Below are positions 46,482 through 57,281 of a stretch of 64,000 nucleotides of DNA, one piece after another. The notes beneath the pieces were generated by a model. The model was not told where the DNA came from, made no database searches, and was given only the letters and a program-made list of their open reading frames with translations. Position numbers and translations under genes: made by a program. The DNA comes from Gemmatimonadota bacterium (GTDB taxonomy: Bacteria; Gemmatimonadota; Gemmatimonadetes; Gemmatimonadales; Gemmatimonadaceae): positions 3,258 to 67,257 of the forward strand of contig JAJTFH010000007.1 of NCBI GenBank assembly GCA_021298395.1. Direction: 5' to 3'. Position 1 is the stretch's first letter, and each line of letters starts with the position of its first letter.

Positions 46482-47237
46482 CTAGTCGAGCGTCGTGAGG
46501 ATCCGCGGCCCCTCGGCCGTGATGGCGATCGTATGCTCGAAGTGCGCGCTCAGCGACCCATCGAGCGTGACGATGGTCCACTTGTCGGCGAGGGTCCGCG
46601 TCGCGGCGCCCCCCGCATTCACCATCGGTTCGATCGCGATCGTCATCCCCGCCTGGAGCTTGGCGCCACGCTTCGGCTTGCCATGGTTGGGGACCTGCGG
46701 GTCCTCGTGCATGCTCGTCCCCACACCGTGACCGACGAGGTCGCGCACCACGGTGTACCGCGCGCGCGTCACGACCTCCTCCACCGCGTGCCCGATGTCG
46801 CCGATGTGGTTCCCGACGCGGGCCGCCTGGATGCCGGCGTAGAGGGAGCGCTCCGTCACGTCGAGGAGGCGCTGCGTCTCGGGGCGGATCTCCCCCACGG
46901 GGTAGGTCCACGCCGAATCCGTGTGGAGGCCACCGTAGTGCACGCCGATGTCGACGGTGACGATGTCGCCGGCGGCGAGGATGCGGCGCGGCGAGGGGAT
47001 CCCATGGACGATCTCGTCATTGATCGAGATGCACGCGGACGCCGGGAAGCCGTAGAGCCCCTTGAAGGAGGGGGTCGCGCCGGCGTGGGAGCGGATGAAC
47101 CCCTCCACCAGGGCATCGATCTCTAGGGTCGTGATCCCGGGCGCGATGGCGCTCCGGATGTGGCGGTGCGTGGCGGCGAGGATCCGCCCGCCCGCCGCCA
47201 TCGTCTCGATCTCGCGCGGACTCTTGAGGTGGATCAC
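46482..47237 (-). CDS. map: Methionine aminopeptidase
   Basis: IVHGIPSPRRILAAGDIVTVDIGVHY; GHGVGTSMHEDPQVPN. Confidence 0.95.
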   Translation of the reverse strand: MIHLKSPREIETMAAGGRILAATHRHIRSAIAPGITTLEIDALVEGFIRSHAGATPSFKGLYGFPASACISINDEIVHGIPSPRRILAAGDIVTVDIGVHYGGLHTDSAWTYPVGEIRPETQRLLDVTERSLYAGIQAARVGNHIGDIGHAVEEVVTRARYTVVRDLVGHGVGTSMHEDPQVPNHGKPKRGAKLQAGMTIAIEPMVNAGGAATRTLADKWTIVTLDGSLSAHFEHTIAITAEGPRILTTLD

Positions 47238-47872
47238 CGACCGACGGCGGCGAGCGCCCGCGCCGTGACGGCGTCGAAGGCACCGACGGCGTCGATATGC
47301 TGCACATTCGCCCCGCGGGCGACGTACCAGTCGAGCACCGGGGCGGTCTGCGCCTGATAGACGCGGAGGCGATTGCGGATCGCCTCCGGCTCGTCGTCGG
47401 CCCGACGCATCAGAGTGCCCCCACAGCCATCAGGACACGGGGTCCCCGGCTGCAGCCCGGTGAAGGGCTTCTGGGTCTGATCGCAGGTGGTGCGGCCCGA
47501 GAGACGCGCCACGAGCACCTCGTCCGCGATGTCGAAGGTCAGCACCACATCGACCTGCGTGCCGAGCTCCGTGGTGGCCGCGGCCAGCCCCTCCGCCTGC
47601 GGCACCGTGCGCACCACGCCGTCGAGGATCGCCCCCTTGGCGTACGTCGGCTGCGCGAGCGCTTCCTTGATGATCCCGAGGATCACGGCGTCCGGGACCA
47701 GGTCCCCGCGGTCCATGAATCCCTTGGCCTCGAGGCCGAGGCGCGTCCCCGCCTTCACCGCCGCCCGAAGCACATCGCCGGTCGCCAGCTTGGGGACATC
47801 CAGGGCGGCGGCGATCCGCTCCCCTTGGGTTCCCTTGCCAGCGCCCGGCGGGCCGAGCAAGACGACGAGCAT
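47234..47872 (-). CDS. adk: Adenylate kinase
   Basis: LGPPGAGKGTQ; ATGDVLRAAVKAGT; ILDGVVRTVPQAE. Confidence 0.95.
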   Translation of the reverse strand: MLVVLLGPPGAGKGTQGERIAAALDVPKLATGDVLRAAVKAGTRLGLEAKGFMDRGDLVPDAVILGIIKEALAQPTYAKGAILDGVVRTVPQAEGLAAATTELGTQVDVVLTFDIADEVLVARLSGRTTCDQTQKPFTGLQPGTPCPDGCGGTLMRRADDEPEAIRNRLRVYQAQTAPVLDWYVARGANVQHIDAVGAFDAVTARALAAVGR

Positions 47873-47889
47873 CTCAGCCGCTCAGTGGC

Positions 47890-49224
47890 TCAGAAGCCGC
47901 CGACGCCCGCGTTCCGACCACGGAAGCGCACGCGGCCCTTCTTCATGAACCCATCGTACTTGCGGAGCAGGAGGTGCTGCTGCACCTGCGCCATCGTGTC
48001 GAGCGCGACGCCCACGACGATGAGGAGCGAGGTCCCACCGAACTGAAACGGCACCGCGAAGAGATCCGCGAGCCAGATCGGGAGGAGGGCGATGAAGGTC
48101 AGGAAGATCGCCCCGGGGAGGGTGATCCGGGTGACGATGTCTTGGATGTGGTCGGCGGTCTTCGCGCCCGGCTTGATCCCGGGGATGAAGCCCCCCTGCT
48201 TCTTCAGGTTCTCCGCCACGTCCGCCGGATTGAAGATGATGGCGGTGTAGAAGTAGGTGAAGAAGACGATCAGGACGGCCGAGAGGACGAAGTAGAGCCA
48301 GGTCCCCGGCGCGAGGTAGTCAGCGACGTTCGCCAGCGCCTGGTTCCCGGAGAACTGCGCGATGGCGCCCGGGACGACGATGAGCGACTGCGCGAAGATG
48401 ATCGGCATCACGCCCGCCGAGTTGAGCCGGAGCGGGATGAAGTTCTTCGCCGCCTCGCGCTGTCGGCCCTTGGCCATCGTGCGCTGCGGGATCTGGATCG
48501 CGATGCGGCGCGCCGCGAGGGTGATCCCGACGACCCCCGCCACCACGCCGATCATCACCGCCGTCATGGCGAGGAGCGAGAGGAGGGAGACCGCCCCCGT
48601 GCTCACGAAGCCGAAGGCGCTCCCGATCGAGGGGATGAACCGCTCGACGATCGAGAAGAAGATCAGCAGCGAGGCGCCGTTGCCGAGGCCGCGCTCCGTG
48701 ATCTGCTCCCCCAGCCACATGACGAAGAGCGCGCCGGTGGTGAGGAAGAGCACCATCTGCAGGGTGAAGCTCGTCCCGGGAGTCACCACCGCCCCGGTGA
48801 CGCCCGCGGTGAAGAGCGCGTAGCCGTACGCCTGCACCGCCGCCAAGGCGACGGTGAAGTAGCGCGTCCACTGCGTGATCTTCTTCCGACCCTCCTCGTC
48901 CTTCTGCATCTTGTCGAGCGTCGGGATCACCGCCGCCCCGATCTGCATGAAGATGCTGGCCGAGATGTAGGGCATGATGCCCAGGGCGAAGATCGTCGAG
49001 CGCGAGAGGTTCCCGCCGACGAAGAGGTCGTAGAGCCCGAGGAGCCCGCCGCCCTGGTTCTGCTGGAAGAACGCGATCATCGCGTTCACGTCCACGCCCG
49101 GCGCCGTCACATGCGACCCGACCCGGTAGACCAGCAGGATCAGGAAGGTGAAGGTGATCTTCTGCCAGAGCTCCGGCGTGCTACGGATGTTGCCCAGCGC
49201 GCCGAGCGCGTTCCCCTGTGCCAT
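47890..49224 (-). CDS. secY: Preprotein translocase subunit SecY
   Basis: Ten TM segments; LGIMPYISASIFMQ; FTYFYTAIIFNPADVAENLKKQGGFIPGIKPG. Confidence 0.96.
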   Translation of the reverse strand: MAQGNALGALGNIRSTPELWQKITFTFLILLVYRVGSHVTAPGVDVNAMIAFFQQNQGGGLLGLYDLFVGGNLSRSTIFALGIMPYISASIFMQIGAAVIPTLDKMQKDEEGRKKITQWTRYFTVALAAVQAYGYALFTAGVTGAVVTPGTSFTLQMVLFLTTGALFVMWLGEQITERGLGNGASLLIFFSIVERFIPSIGSAFGFVSTGAVSLLSLLAMTAVMIGVVAGVVGITLAARRIAIQIPQRTMAKGRQREAAKNFIPLRLNSAGVMPIIFAQSLIVVPGAIAQFSGNQALANVADYLAPGTWLYFVLSAVLIVFFTYFYTAIIFNPADVAENLKKQGGFIPGIKPGAKTADHIQDIVTRITLPGAIFLTFIALLPIWLADLFAVPFQFGGTSLLIVVGVALDTMAQVQQHLLLRKYDGFMKKGRVRFRGRNAGVGGF

Positions 49225-49227
49225 CGG

Positions 49228-49689
49228 TTAGGCCTCGACCGTCCCGCCGGCCGCGACGACCTTCTCGCGCGCGGTGGCGCTGACCTTGATGCCACGGACG
49301 GTGACCGCGCGAGCGATCTCGCCGTTGGCGAGGAGTTTGACCGGGCCCGCCGAAGCGCGCACCAGCCCGACCGCGGCGAGGGTCTCGACCGTCACCTCGC
49401 TGCCGGTGAGGCGCGCGAGATCGTCGAGGCCGACCACCTGGGCCGCCTCACGGAAGGGATTGGTGAAGCCACGCTTCGGGACGCGCCGCGTGAGCGGCAT
49501 CTGCCCGCCCTCGAAGTGCGGCTTGTTGCCACCCGGGCCGTGATGGCCCGCGCGTGCCTTGATGCCCTTATGGCCCTTGCCCGACGTCTTGCCGGTGCCC
49601 GACCCGGGGCCACGCCCGAGGCGCTTCCGGTTCCGGTGCGACCCCGGCGTCCGCGCCAGGGTCGAGAGGGTGATCTTCTCGTCGCTCAT
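49228..49689 (-). CDS. rplO: 50S ribosomal protein L15
   Basis: RKRLGRGPGSGTGKTSGKGHKG; GGQMPLTRRVPKRGF. Confidence 0.96.
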   Translation of the reverse strand: MSDEKITLSTLARTPGSHRNRKRLGRGPGSGTGKTSGKGHKGIKARAGHHGPGGNKPHFEGGQMPLTRRVPKRGFTNPFREAAQVVGLDDLARLTGSEVTVETLAAVGLVRASAGPVKLLANGEIARAVTVRGIKVSATAREKVVAAGGTVEA

Positions 49690-49693
49690 TCGG

Positions 49694-49945
49694 TTATTCC
49701 TCCACCGGCGTGACGGACACCAGGTGCCGGACGCGCTTGATCATGCCACGGAGCGCGGGCGAATCCTGATGCACCACTGACGCCTGGTGGTGACGCAGGC
49801 CAAGGGCCCGCAGGGTGTCGTTCATCCTCTCGCTATGTCCGATCCCGGACCGGACCTGCGTGATCCGGACCTTCCCGGAGGTCAGCGTGTTCGGCTCGGT
49901 GTGCTTCGGCCCGCGCGTGCGGTGCCAGACGAAGGTGCGCGCCAT
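49694..49945 (-). CDS. rpmD: 50S ribosomal protein L30
   Basis: VRITQVRSGIGHSERMNDTLRALGLRHHQASVV; operon position. Confidence 0.93.
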   Translation of the reverse strand: MARTFVWHRTRGPKHTEPNTLTSGKVRITQVRSGIGHSERMNDTLRALGLRHHQASVVHQDSPALRGMIKRVRHLVSVTPVEE

Positions 49946-49946
49946 G

Positions 49947-50678
49947 TTACACGGCCTCCTTCGACTTGGCGCGCGACTTGTACGGGAGCGAGCTCACCTC
50001 GACCCCGCGCTCGCGCGCGATCTGCTCCACCGTCGTCAGGTGCTGCAACCCGTCGAGCGCGGCGAGCACCATGTTGTGCGGATTGGTCGAGCCCAACGAC
50101 TTCGTGAGGATGTCGTGGATCCCGGCGCACTCGAGGATCGCGCGCACCGCGCCACCAGCGATCACGCCGGCACCGGGCGCCGCGGGCTTCATCAGGACCT
50201 CACCGGCCCCATGCTTGCCCACGATCTCGTGGGGGATGGTCGCCCCCGTCATCGGGATGGTCACCATGCGGCGACGGGCCCCGTCGACGGCCTTGCGGAC
50301 CGCCTCCGACACCTCGTTCGCCTTCCCCGTCGCCACGCCCACCTTCCCCTGCCCGTCGCCGACGGCCACGAGCGCGTTGAAGGAGAAGCGACGGCCGCCC
50401 TTCACGACCTTCGCGACGCGATTGATCGCGATCACGTTCTCGAGGAGATCCGACCCCTCGCGCTCCTGGCCCGGCGCGCCACCGCGGCCGCCATCGCGGC
50501 CGCCACGCCCGCCGTCACGGCCACCGGGCCCACGCCCGCCGCCCGGACCGCCACGGCCACCGCCCGGTCCACCACGGCCGCCACCCGGGCCGCCGCGTCC
50601 GCGACCGCCACCAGGTCCACCACCGGGACCACCACGGCGCCCACCCGGCGCCCCCATCCCACCTGTCGTCTCAGCCAT
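49947..50678 (-). CDS. rpsE: 30S ribosomal protein S5 with Gly/Arg-rich N-terminal extension
   Basis: [33 protein letters not shown]; about 70-aa RGG-rich extension. Confidence 0.95.
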   Translation of the reverse strand: MAETTGGMGAPGGRRGGPGGGPGGGRGRGGPGGGRGGPGGGRGGPGGGRGPGGRDGGRGGRDGGRGGAPGQEREGSDLLENVIAINRVAKVVKGGRRFSFNALVAVGDGQGKVGVATGKANEVSEAVRKAVDGARRRMVTIPMTGATIPHEIVGKHGAGEVLMKPAAPGAGVIAGGAVRAILECAGIHDILTKSLGSTNPHNMVLAALDGLQHLTTVEQIARERGVEVSSLPYKSRAKSKEAV

Positions 50679-51035
50679 TTAGAACTCCAGCCCGCCTTCG
50701 CGGGCTCCGTCGGCCACCGCCTTCACGCGGCCGTGATACTGGTATCCCCCGCGGTCGAACACGACCTTCGTGATCCCCGCCTGCTTCGCCCGCTCGGCGA
50801 TGCGCTTCCCCACCTCAGTCGACTTCTCCGTCTTCTTCCCGGTGAGCCCCGCATCGGTCACCGTCACCAAGGTGTGCTGACGCACATCGTCCACCAACTG
50901 CGCCGACATGTGCTTGAGCGAACGGAAGATCACCAGACGCGGCCGCTCGGCCGTGCCCGACACCTTCGCCCGCACGCGGATGTGACGACGGGCACGCAGT
51001 CCGGCCCGCGTCTTCGGTACTCGCTTCCCAGGCAT
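50679..51035 (-). CDS. rplR: 50S ribosomal protein L18
   Basis: [51 protein letters not shown]. Confidence 0.96.
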   Translation of the reverse strand: MPGKRVPKTRAGLRARRHIRVRAKVSGTAERPRLVIFRSLKHMSAQLVDDVRQHTLVTVTDAGLTGKKTEKSTEVGKRIAERAKQAGITKVVFDRGGYQYHGRVKAVADGAREGGLEF

Positions 51036-51574
51036 TACTTACCTCCCGCCTTACCGGCCTTCCGCCGGATGATCTCGCCCGCATACTTGATCCCCTTGCC
51101 CTTGTACGGCTCGGGGGGACGCAGCAGCCGGATCTCCGCTGCGACCTGGCCCACCTTCTCCTTGTCCACGCCCTCGATCACGACCTGCGTCGGCTGCGGC
51201 GCGGAGAGCTTGATCCCCGCGGGGGCCTTGTACTGGATCTGGTGCGAGAAGCCCAACGCGAGCTGCAGCCCGAACGGCTTCACCTCCGCCTTGAACCCGA
51301 CGCCAGTGATCTCCAGCTGCTTCGAATAGCCCTTGGAGACCCCTTCCACCATGTTGGCGATCAGGGTGCGCGAGAGCCCGTGCAGCGCCTTGTGCCGCGT
51401 CTCGTCCGACGGGCGCGCCACCGTGAGGGTGCTCCCATCGATCGTGACCGTGAGGTCGGGGTTGATCGCACGCGAGAGCTCCCCCTTGGGGCCCTTCACC
51501 TGGACCGTGTTCCCCTGCAGCGTGACCGTGACACCGGCCGGGATCGTCACCGGCAACTTTCCGATACGTGACAT
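51035..51574 (-). CDS. rplF: 50S ribosomal protein L6
   Basis: [31 protein letters not shown]. Confidence 0.96.
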   Translation of the reverse strand: MSRIGKLPVTIPAGVTVTLQGNTVQVKGPKGELSRAINPDLTVTIDGSTLTVARPSDETRHKALHGLSRTLIANMVEGVSKGYSKQLEITGVGFKAEVKPFGLQLALGFSHQIQYKAPAGIKLSAPQPTQVVIEGVDKEKVGQVAAEIRLLRPPEPYKGKGIKYAGEIIRRKAGKAGGK

Positions 51575-51586
51575 GTCGGCGGCCCC

Positions 51587-51985
51587 TTACCAGACGTAGG
51601 CGAGGAGTTCACCGCCGGTCCGCGCGGAACGCGCCTGCCGGTCGGTCATGAGCCCCTGGGAGGTGCTCAGGATCGCCACGCCCAGCCCGTTGCGCACCCG
51701 CGGGATCTCCCCCGCCCCGACGTAGCGCCGGAGGCCAGGCGAGGAGACGCGCTGCAGCTCCCGGATCACCGGCGTGCCGCCGGCGTACTTGAGGGCGACG
51801 CGGAGGACCTTCTTGCCCTCCTCGGTCTCGACGGTCTTGTAGTCCGTGATGAAGTTCGACTCCTTGAGGAGTCGCGCGATCTCGGTCTTCAACTTGGACG
51901 CCGGGATGTCCACGCGGCGATGCTTCGAACCGACAGCATTGCGGATCCGCGTGAGCATATCGGCGATCGGGTCAGTCATGCTCAT
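51587..51985 (-). CDS. rpsH: 30S ribosomal protein S8
   Basis: DPIADMLTRIRNA; RVRNGLGVAILSTSQGLMTD. Confidence 0.96.
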   Translation of the reverse strand: MSMTDPIADMLTRIRNAVGSKHRRVDIPASKLKTEIARLLKESNFITDYKTVETEEGKKVLRVALKYAGGTPVIRELQRVSSPGLRRYVGAGEIPRVRNGLGVAILSTSQGLMTDRQARSARTGGELLAYVW

Positions 51986-52088
51986 GGTACGTCTCGTGCT
52001 CCTCTGGTTTCCGGCAGCCGCCGGACCTGGAAGGAAGTCCAGGAGTGGTTCCCGTCGCAGAGGGCGACCGGGCCTGCTCCCATGGGTG

Positions 52089-52394
52089 CTACCAGCTCGC
52101 CTTGCGGACGCCCGGGATGAACCCCTGCAGCGCCATCTCGCGGAAGGCGATACGGCTCAACCCGAAGGTTGAGATGAAGGCGCGGCTCCGGCCGGTCATC
52201 TGGCAGCGGTTCCGCACACGGGCCTTCGCCGAGTTGCGCGGCAGCTTCTGCAACGCGACCTGGGCGGCCCGCTTCTCCTCATCCGACGCCTTCGTGCTAC
52301 GCACGGTGTCAGCGAGCGCCTGCCGCTTGGCGGCATGCTTCGCCGCCAGCTGCTTGCGCCGCTCGTTCTTCTCGATGGTGCTCTTCTTGGCCAT
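52089..52394 (-). CDS. rpsN: 30S ribosomal protein S14 (long, zinc-independent form)
   Basis: [37 protein letters not shown]. Confidence 0.95.
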   Translation of the reverse strand: MAKKSTIEKNERRKQLAAKHAAKRQALADTVRSTKASDEEKRAAQVALQKLPRNSAKARVRNRCQMTGRSRAFISTFGLSRIAFREMALQGFIPGVRKASW

Positions 52395-52401
52395 GGTCTC
52401 C

Positions 52402-53076
52402 TCAGCCTTGGACGACGATCGGCTTGTCATCACCACGGAACGGCATCCCGAGTTCGCGCAGGAGCGCGAAGGCGATGTCGTCCCGGTCGGTCGTGGTGAC
52501 GAAGGTGATGTCCATCCCGTGGATCTGCTCCACGAGATCGTAGTTGATCTCCGGGAAGATCATCTGCTCCTTGATCCCGAGGCTGTAGTTGCCCCGGCCA
52601 TCGAAGGAGCGGGTGTTCAACCCGCGGAAGTCGCGGACGCGCGGGATCGCCGTCGAGATGAAGCGATCGAGGAACTCCCACATGCGCGCCCCGCGCAGCG
52701 TCACCGCCACGCCGATCTCCTGCCCCTCACGCTGCCCGTAGTTCGCGATCGACTTCTTCGCCTTCGTGCGCATCGGCTTCTGCCCGGTGATCGTCGCCAC
52801 CTCGTCGACGATCGCATCGAGCACCTTGGGCTGCTTGATCGCCTCACCCATGCCGACGTTCAGCGTGATCTTCTCGAGCGTGGGGACCTGGTGCGGGTTG
52901 GTGAGGCCGAACTGCTGCATCAGCCGCGCACGCACGGTCTGCACGTAGTAGGTGCGGAGGCGCGGCGTCGGGACCGGCTGCCCCGCCCCCGCGTGCTCCT
53001 TCGGGAGCATCGAGGCGCGCTTCTCGCCCGCTCCGGCTCCACCCTTCTTCTGGCCCTGCGTCTTCGTCGTTGCCAT
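52402..53076 (-). CDS. rplE: 50S ribosomal protein L5 with N-terminal extension
   Basis: [33 protein letters not shown]. Confidence 0.95.
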   Translation of the reverse strand: MATTKTQGQKKGGAGAGEKRASMLPKEHAGAGQPVPTPRLRTYYVQTVRARLMQQFGLTNPHQVPTLEKITLNVGMGEAIKQPKVLDAIVDEVATITGQKPMRTKAKKSIANYGQREGQEIGVAVTLRGARMWEFLDRFISTAIPRVRDFRGLNTRSFDGRGNYSLGIKEQMIFPEINYDLVEQIHGMDITFVTTTDRDDIAFALLRELGMPFRGDDKPIVVQG

Positions 53077-53090
53077 GTCTCAGTCCTCGG

Positions 53091-53489
53091 TCAGCGGCGG
53101 GCGGGGATCGCTTCCCCGCTCGTGGCGCTGACGCGCTCCTTCGTGCCGTCGGCATCGATCCGGGCGCGGACGCGCACCGGCTTCCCCGACTTCGGGTCGA
53201 GCAGCATCACGTTCGACACCGCGACCGGGGCCGGCATCTCGATGATGCCCGACTGCTCCTCGGCCGTGCGCGCCCGACGATGCTTCTTCACGATGTTGAT
53301 CCCCTCGATCGTCACGCGCCCCGTCTTCAGATGGACGCGGATGACCTTCCCTTCCTTCCCCTTGTCGTCGCCGCGCATCACGCGCACGGTGTCGCCGCGG
53401 GTGATGTGCATCGCGGTGCGCTCGGCGTTCCGGGCGTGCCGCGTGACGTTCTTCTGGCCGCGCGTCTTGCGATAGGTGAGGATGCGCAT
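53091..53489 (-). CDS. rplX: 50S ribosomal protein L24 (start uncertain; internal ATG at MHITRGDTV)
   Basis: [32 protein letters not shown]. Confidence 0.92.
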   Translation of the reverse strand: MRILTYRKTRGQKNVTRHARNAERTAMHITRGDTVRVMRGDDKGKEGKVIRVHLKTGRVTIEGINIVKKHRRARTAEEQSGIIEMPAPVAVSNVMLLDPKSGKPVRVRARIDADGTKERVSATSGEAIPARR

Positions 53490-53490
53490 G

Positions 53491-53859
53491 TCAGAGCACC
53501 TCAGGGGCGAGGGAGACGATCTTCATGTACCGCTTCTCGCGCAGCTCGCGCGCCACGGGGCCGAAGATACGGGTCGCCCGCGGCTCGCCCTTGTCATCGA
53601 TGATGACGACGGCGTTCTCGTCGAAGCGGATATAGGTCCCGTCCTTCCGGCGCGTCTCCTTGACGGTCCGGACGACGACGGCCTTGGCCACGTCGGACTT
53701 CTTGACGGTGCCGTTCGGCAGCGCGTCCTTCACCGCCACGACGACCTTGTCGCCGAGGCCGGCATAGCGGCGGCGCGTGCCGCCGAGGACGCGGATCACG
53801 AGGGCCTTCTTGGCCCCCGAGTTGTCCGCGACCTTCACTACGGATTCCTGTTGGATCAT
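53491..53859 (-). CDS. rplN: 50S ribosomal protein L14
   Basis: [27 protein letters not shown]. Confidence 0.97.
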   Translation of the reverse strand: MIQQESVVKVADNSGAKKALVIRVLGGTRRRYAGLGDKVVVAVKDALPNGTVKKSDVAKAVVVRTVKETRRKDGTYIRFDENAVVIIDDKGEPRATRIFGPVARELREKRYMKIVSLAPEVL

Positions 53860-53870
53860 CGGTCAGTTCC

Positions 53871-54152
53871 TCAGCGCGCGCGTTCGACGATCTCGAGCAA
53901 CCGCCACCGCTTGTCCTTCGACAGCGGGCGGGTCTCGACGATCCGGACGGTGTCGCCGACCTTCGCCGAGTTCTGCTCGTCGTGCGCCTTCAGGCGCTTG
54001 GTCCGCGTCACCATCTTCCCGTACACCGGGTGCGGCACGCGACGCTCGATCGCGACCACGACGGTCTTGTCCATCTTGTCGCTCACCACGAGCCCCTGGC
54101 GCGTCTTGCGTGCCGGGCGGGCGGATGCGGCGGTCTTCACGGTCTCTGCCAT
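53871..54152 (-). CDS. rpsQ: 30S ribosomal protein S17
   Basis: [29 protein letters not shown]. Confidence 0.96.
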   Translation of the reverse strand: MAETVKTAASARPARKTRQGLVVSDKMDKTVVVAIERRVPHPVYGKMVTRTKRLKAHDEQNSAKVGDTVRIVETRPLSKDKRWRLLEIVERAR

Positions 54153-54171
54153 CAGGTCTCCTCGCGCGCGG

Positions 54172-54369
54172 TCAGCGCGCGGCCTCCGTCAACTGCCGGA
54201 GTACGGTCTGCAGCCGGGCGATGTCGCGCCGGATGGTGCGCAGCCGGAGCGGATTGCTCAGCGGCTCGGTCGCGCTGCGGAAGCGCAGATTGAAACGCTC
54301 CCGCTCCAGCTCCGCCACGCGCGCTTCGATCTCGCTGGCGGTCAGCTTGCGGATCTCCTCAGCCTTCAT
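54172..54369 (-). CDS. rpmC: 50S ribosomal protein L29
   Basis: [31 protein letters not shown]. Confidence 0.95.
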   Translation of the reverse strand: MKAEEIRKLTASEIEARVAELERERFNLRFRSATEPLSNPLRLRTIRRDIARLQTVLRQLTEAAR

Positions 54370-54787
54370 CGCTCGACGCCTCCTCACGGGCCACGAACTT
54401 CGTCTTGACGCCCAGCTTCGCCGAGGCGAGCGCCAGCGCCTTCTGAGCGATCTCCTTGGAGACGCCCTCGATCTCGAACAACACCCGGCCCGGCTTCACC
54501 ACCGCGACCCAGAGCTCCGGCGATCCCTTGCCCTTGCCCATGCGGGTCTCGGCCGGCTTCTTCGTGACCGGCTTGTCGGGGAAGATCCGGATCCAGACCT
54601 TGCCACCGCGCTTGATGTGACGCGTCAGCGCCACGCGGCTGGCCTCGATCTGGCGGGCCGTCACCCACCCCGGCTCCAACGCCTGGAGCCCGAAGGTCCC
54701 GAACGCCACGGTCGCGCCACGTGTGGCCAATCCGGTCGTCCGACCCTTGAACATCTTGCGGAACTTGACGCGCTTCGGTGCGAGCAT
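54359..54787 (-). CDS. rplP: 50S ribosomal protein L16
   Basis: [43 protein letters not shown]. Confidence 0.97.
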   Translation of the reverse strand: MLAPKRVKFRKMFKGRTTGLATRGATVAFGTFGLQALEPGWVTARQIEASRVALTRHIKRGGKVWIRIFPDKPVTKKPAETRMGKGKGSPELWVAVVKPGRVLFEIEGVSKEIAQKALALASAKLGVKTKFVAREEASSDEG

Positions 54788-54800
54788 CGGTCAGGTCTCC

Positions 54801-55460
54801 TTACGCGTCCGAGGAGTACGTGTTGCCACGCCGCCCCTCGACGATCTCGCCCTTGAAGATCCAGACCTTCACACCGATGGTGCCGAAGGTGGTCTTCGCC
54901 GTCGAGGTCGCATAGTCGATGTCGGCGCGGAGGGTGTGGAGCGGCACGCGCCCCTCGTGATACCCCTCCACCCGCGCGATCTCGGCGCCGCCCAAGCGGC
55001 CCGAGCACTTCACCTTGATGCCTTCGGCGCCCATCCGCATCGCCGCCTGCACCGCCTTCTTCATGGCGCGACGGAACGAGATGCGCTGCGCGAGCTGGGC
55101 GGCGATGTTGTCCGCGACGAGCTGCGCCTCGATCTCCGGGCGCTTGATCTCCTCGACGTTGACCCCGACCTCCTTCCCGGTCAGCTGCTGGAGCTCGGTC
55201 TTGAGCTCCTCGACCGCCTGGCCCTTCTTGCCGATCACGACGCCCGGACGCCCGGTGTGGATCGTCACCACCACCTTGCCCGGCTTCCGCTCGATCGTCA
55301 CGTCCGCGATCGCCGCGCCGCCGAGACGCGCCTTGAGATACTTCCGGAGGAGCGCGTCCTCCTTCAGCAGCGCGGGGATCTCCTTGGTGGCGAACCACGT
55401 GGAGCGCCAGTCCCGCGACACCCCGAGGCGGAAGCCGATCGGATTGGTCTTCTGTCCCAT
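54801..55460 (-). CDS. rpsC: 30S ribosomal protein S3
   Basis: [36 protein letters not shown]. Confidence 0.97.
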   Translation of the reverse strand: MGQKTNPIGFRLGVSRDWRSTWFATKEIPALLKEDALLRKYLKARLGGAAIADVTIERKPGKVVVTIHTGRPGVVIGKKGQAVEELKTELQQLTGKEVGVNVEEIKRPEIEAQLVADNIAAQLAQRISFRRAMKKAVQAAMRMGAEGIKVKCSGRLGGAEIARVEGYHEGRVPLHTLRADIDYATSTAKTTFGTIGVKVWIFKGEIVEGRRGNTYSSDA

Positions 55461-55819
55461 TATCGCCCTTCCTTCTCGGCCACGACGATCTCGACGTGGC
55501 TGGTTCGCTTGAGGACCGGCGTCGCCCGGCCCATGGCCGCCGGCGTCCACCGCTTGAGCTTCGGCCCCTCGTTCACGATCGCGTGCTTCACGTACAGCGC
55601 GTCGACGTCGAGCGAGGTGTTCGCCGTCCGAGCCGCCTGCTCGGCATTCGCCACGGCCGACGCCAGGACCTTCGAGATCTGCGTCGCCGCATGCTTCTTC
55701 GAGAACTTCAGCATCGCCAACGCGTCATTCACGCCCAAGCCACGGATCTGGTCGATGACCAGCCGCATCTTGTAGGGCGACTGCCGCGTGGTGCGCTGGA
55801 TCGCGCGTGCCTCCGTCAT
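55460..55819 (-). CDS. rplV: 50S ribosomal protein L22
   Basis: [42 protein letters not shown]. Confidence 0.96.
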   Translation of the reverse strand: MTEARAIQRTTRQSPYKMRLVIDQIRGLGVNDALAMLKFSKKHAATQISKVLASAVANAEQAARTANTSLDVDALYVKHAIVNEGPKLKRWTPAAMGRATPVLKRTSHVEIVVAEKEGR

Positions 55820-55821
55820 GG

Positions 55822-56136
55822 TCACTTCCCTCCCTTCGCCGGGGCCGCCGCGGGCGCCGCCTTCTTGTCCGTCTTGTTGTTCCCGCTGTGGCCACGGAAG
55901 AGGCGCGTCGGGGCGAACTCGCCGAGCTTGTGCCCGACCATGTTCTCCGTCACGTACACCGGGATGAACTTGTTCCCGTTGTGCACGGCGAAGGTGTGCC
56001 CCACGAACTCGGGGATCACCGTGCTCGCGCGCGACCAGGTCTTCACGACCTTCTTCTCGTTCTTGGCGTTCATCTGGTGTACGCGCTTCAGCAGCGCTTC
56101 CTGGATGAACGGGCCCTTCTTGATGCTGCGTGCCAT
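55822..56136 (-). CDS. rpsS: 30S ribosomal protein S19
   Basis: [32 protein letters not shown]. Confidence 0.97.
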   Translation of the reverse strand: MARSIKKGPFIQEALLKRVHQMNAKNEKKVVKTWSRASTVIPEFVGHTFAVHNGNKFIPVYVTENMVGHKLGEFAPTRLFRGHSGNNKTDKKAAPAAAPAKGGK

Positions 56137-56151
56137 TGAGTCGTTCTCCGG

Positions 56152-56985
56152 TTAGCTCTGCGTGGCCTTGCCGCGCTTCCGGCCACGGACGATCAGACGC
56201 TGCGACGCCTTCTTGGTGTTGCGCGTCTTGACGCCCTCCTTCTTGCCCCAGGGGCTCACCACGTTCCGGCCGCCGCGCGTGCGGCCACCGTGCGGGTGAT
56301 CCACCGGGTTCATGACCTCACCACGGACCTTCGGGCGACGCCCCATCCAGCGCGTCTTGCCGGCCTTGCCCCACGAGATGAGCTCGTGCTCGGCGTTGCC
56401 GACCTCGCCGATCGTGGCGAGACAGTCCCCGTGCACCATGCGCATCTCGGTCGACGCCAGGCGCAGGGTCACGTACTCCCCTTCCTTGGCGACGACCTGG
56501 ACGCTCGTCCCGGCGGAGCGGGCCATCTGCCCCCCCTTCCCCGGCTTGAGCTCGACGTTGTGCACCGAGGTGCCGAGCGGCACCTCGCGCAGCGGGAGCG
56601 CGTTGCCCGTGCGGATGTCGGCGCCCTTCCCGCTCACCACGGTGTCGCCGACGGCGAGCCCCTTGGGATGCAGGATGTAGCGCTTCTCCCCGTCCCCGTA
56701 GACCACGAGCGCGATGCGCGCCGAGCGGTTCGGGTCATATTCGATGTGCTCGACCGTCGCGACCTGGCCGAACTTGTTCCGCTTGAAGTCGATGACGCGG
56801 TACTTGCGCTTGTGGCCACCGCCCAGGCGCCGCATCGAGATGTGGCCGTGATTGTCGCGGCCACCGCTCTTCTTGAGCGGCTCGGTCAGCGACTTCTCCG
56901 GCGTGGAACGGGTGATGACGTCGTTGTCCGACACGGAACGGAACCGTGTCGCGGCGCTCACCGGCTTGAATTGACGGATACCCAT
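56152..56985 (-). CDS. rplB: 50S ribosomal protein L2
   Basis: [40 protein letters not shown]. Confidence 0.97.
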   Translation of the reverse strand: MGIRQFKPVSAATRFRSVSDNDVITRSTPEKSLTEPLKKSGGRDNHGHISMRRLGGGHKRKYRVIDFKRNKFGQVATVEHIEYDPNRSARIALVVYGDGEKRYILHPKGLAVGDTVVSGKGADIRTGNALPLREVPLGTSVHNVELKPGKGGQMARSAGTSVQVVAKEGEYVTLRLASTEMRMVHGDCLATIGEVGNAEHELISWGKAGKTRWMGRRPKVRGEVMNPVDHPHGGRTRGGRNVVSPWGKKEGVKTRNTKKASQRLIVRGRKRGKATQS

Positions 56986-56990
56986 GGTGA

Positions 56991-57278
56991 TCAGCCCTCG
57001 AAGATCGCGATCGAGTCGCCGGCCTTCAGCGTCACGATGGCCTTCTTCCAGCGTGGACGCAGTCCCGCGCTCCCCCCGACCTTCCGGGGCTTGCCGCGCT
57101 GCTGCGAGGTCCAGACGCCCGTGACCTTCACCCCGAACAGCGATTCGATCGCCGCCTTGATGGTGGTCTTGGTCGCGCCCGGGTGGACTTCGAACGTGTA
57201 CTCACCACGGTCCTGGTACGCGGCCGAGGTCTTCTCGGTCACGAGCGGACGGACGATGGTGCGGATCATGGTCGGCAT
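56991..57278 (-). CDS. rplW: 50S ribosomal protein L23
   Basis: [40 protein letters not shown]. Confidence 0.96.
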   Translation of the reverse strand: MPTMIRTIVRPLVTEKTSAAYQDRGEYTFEVHPGATKTTIKAAIESLFGVKVTGVWTSQQRGKPRKVGGSAGLRPRWKKAIVTLKAGDSIAIFEG

Positions 57279-57281
57279 CGG

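Noticed and set aside
47974-49713. 579-aa plus-strand ORF opposite secY/rplO
   Set aside because: Extremely charged, repetitive composition; mirror of conserved genes.
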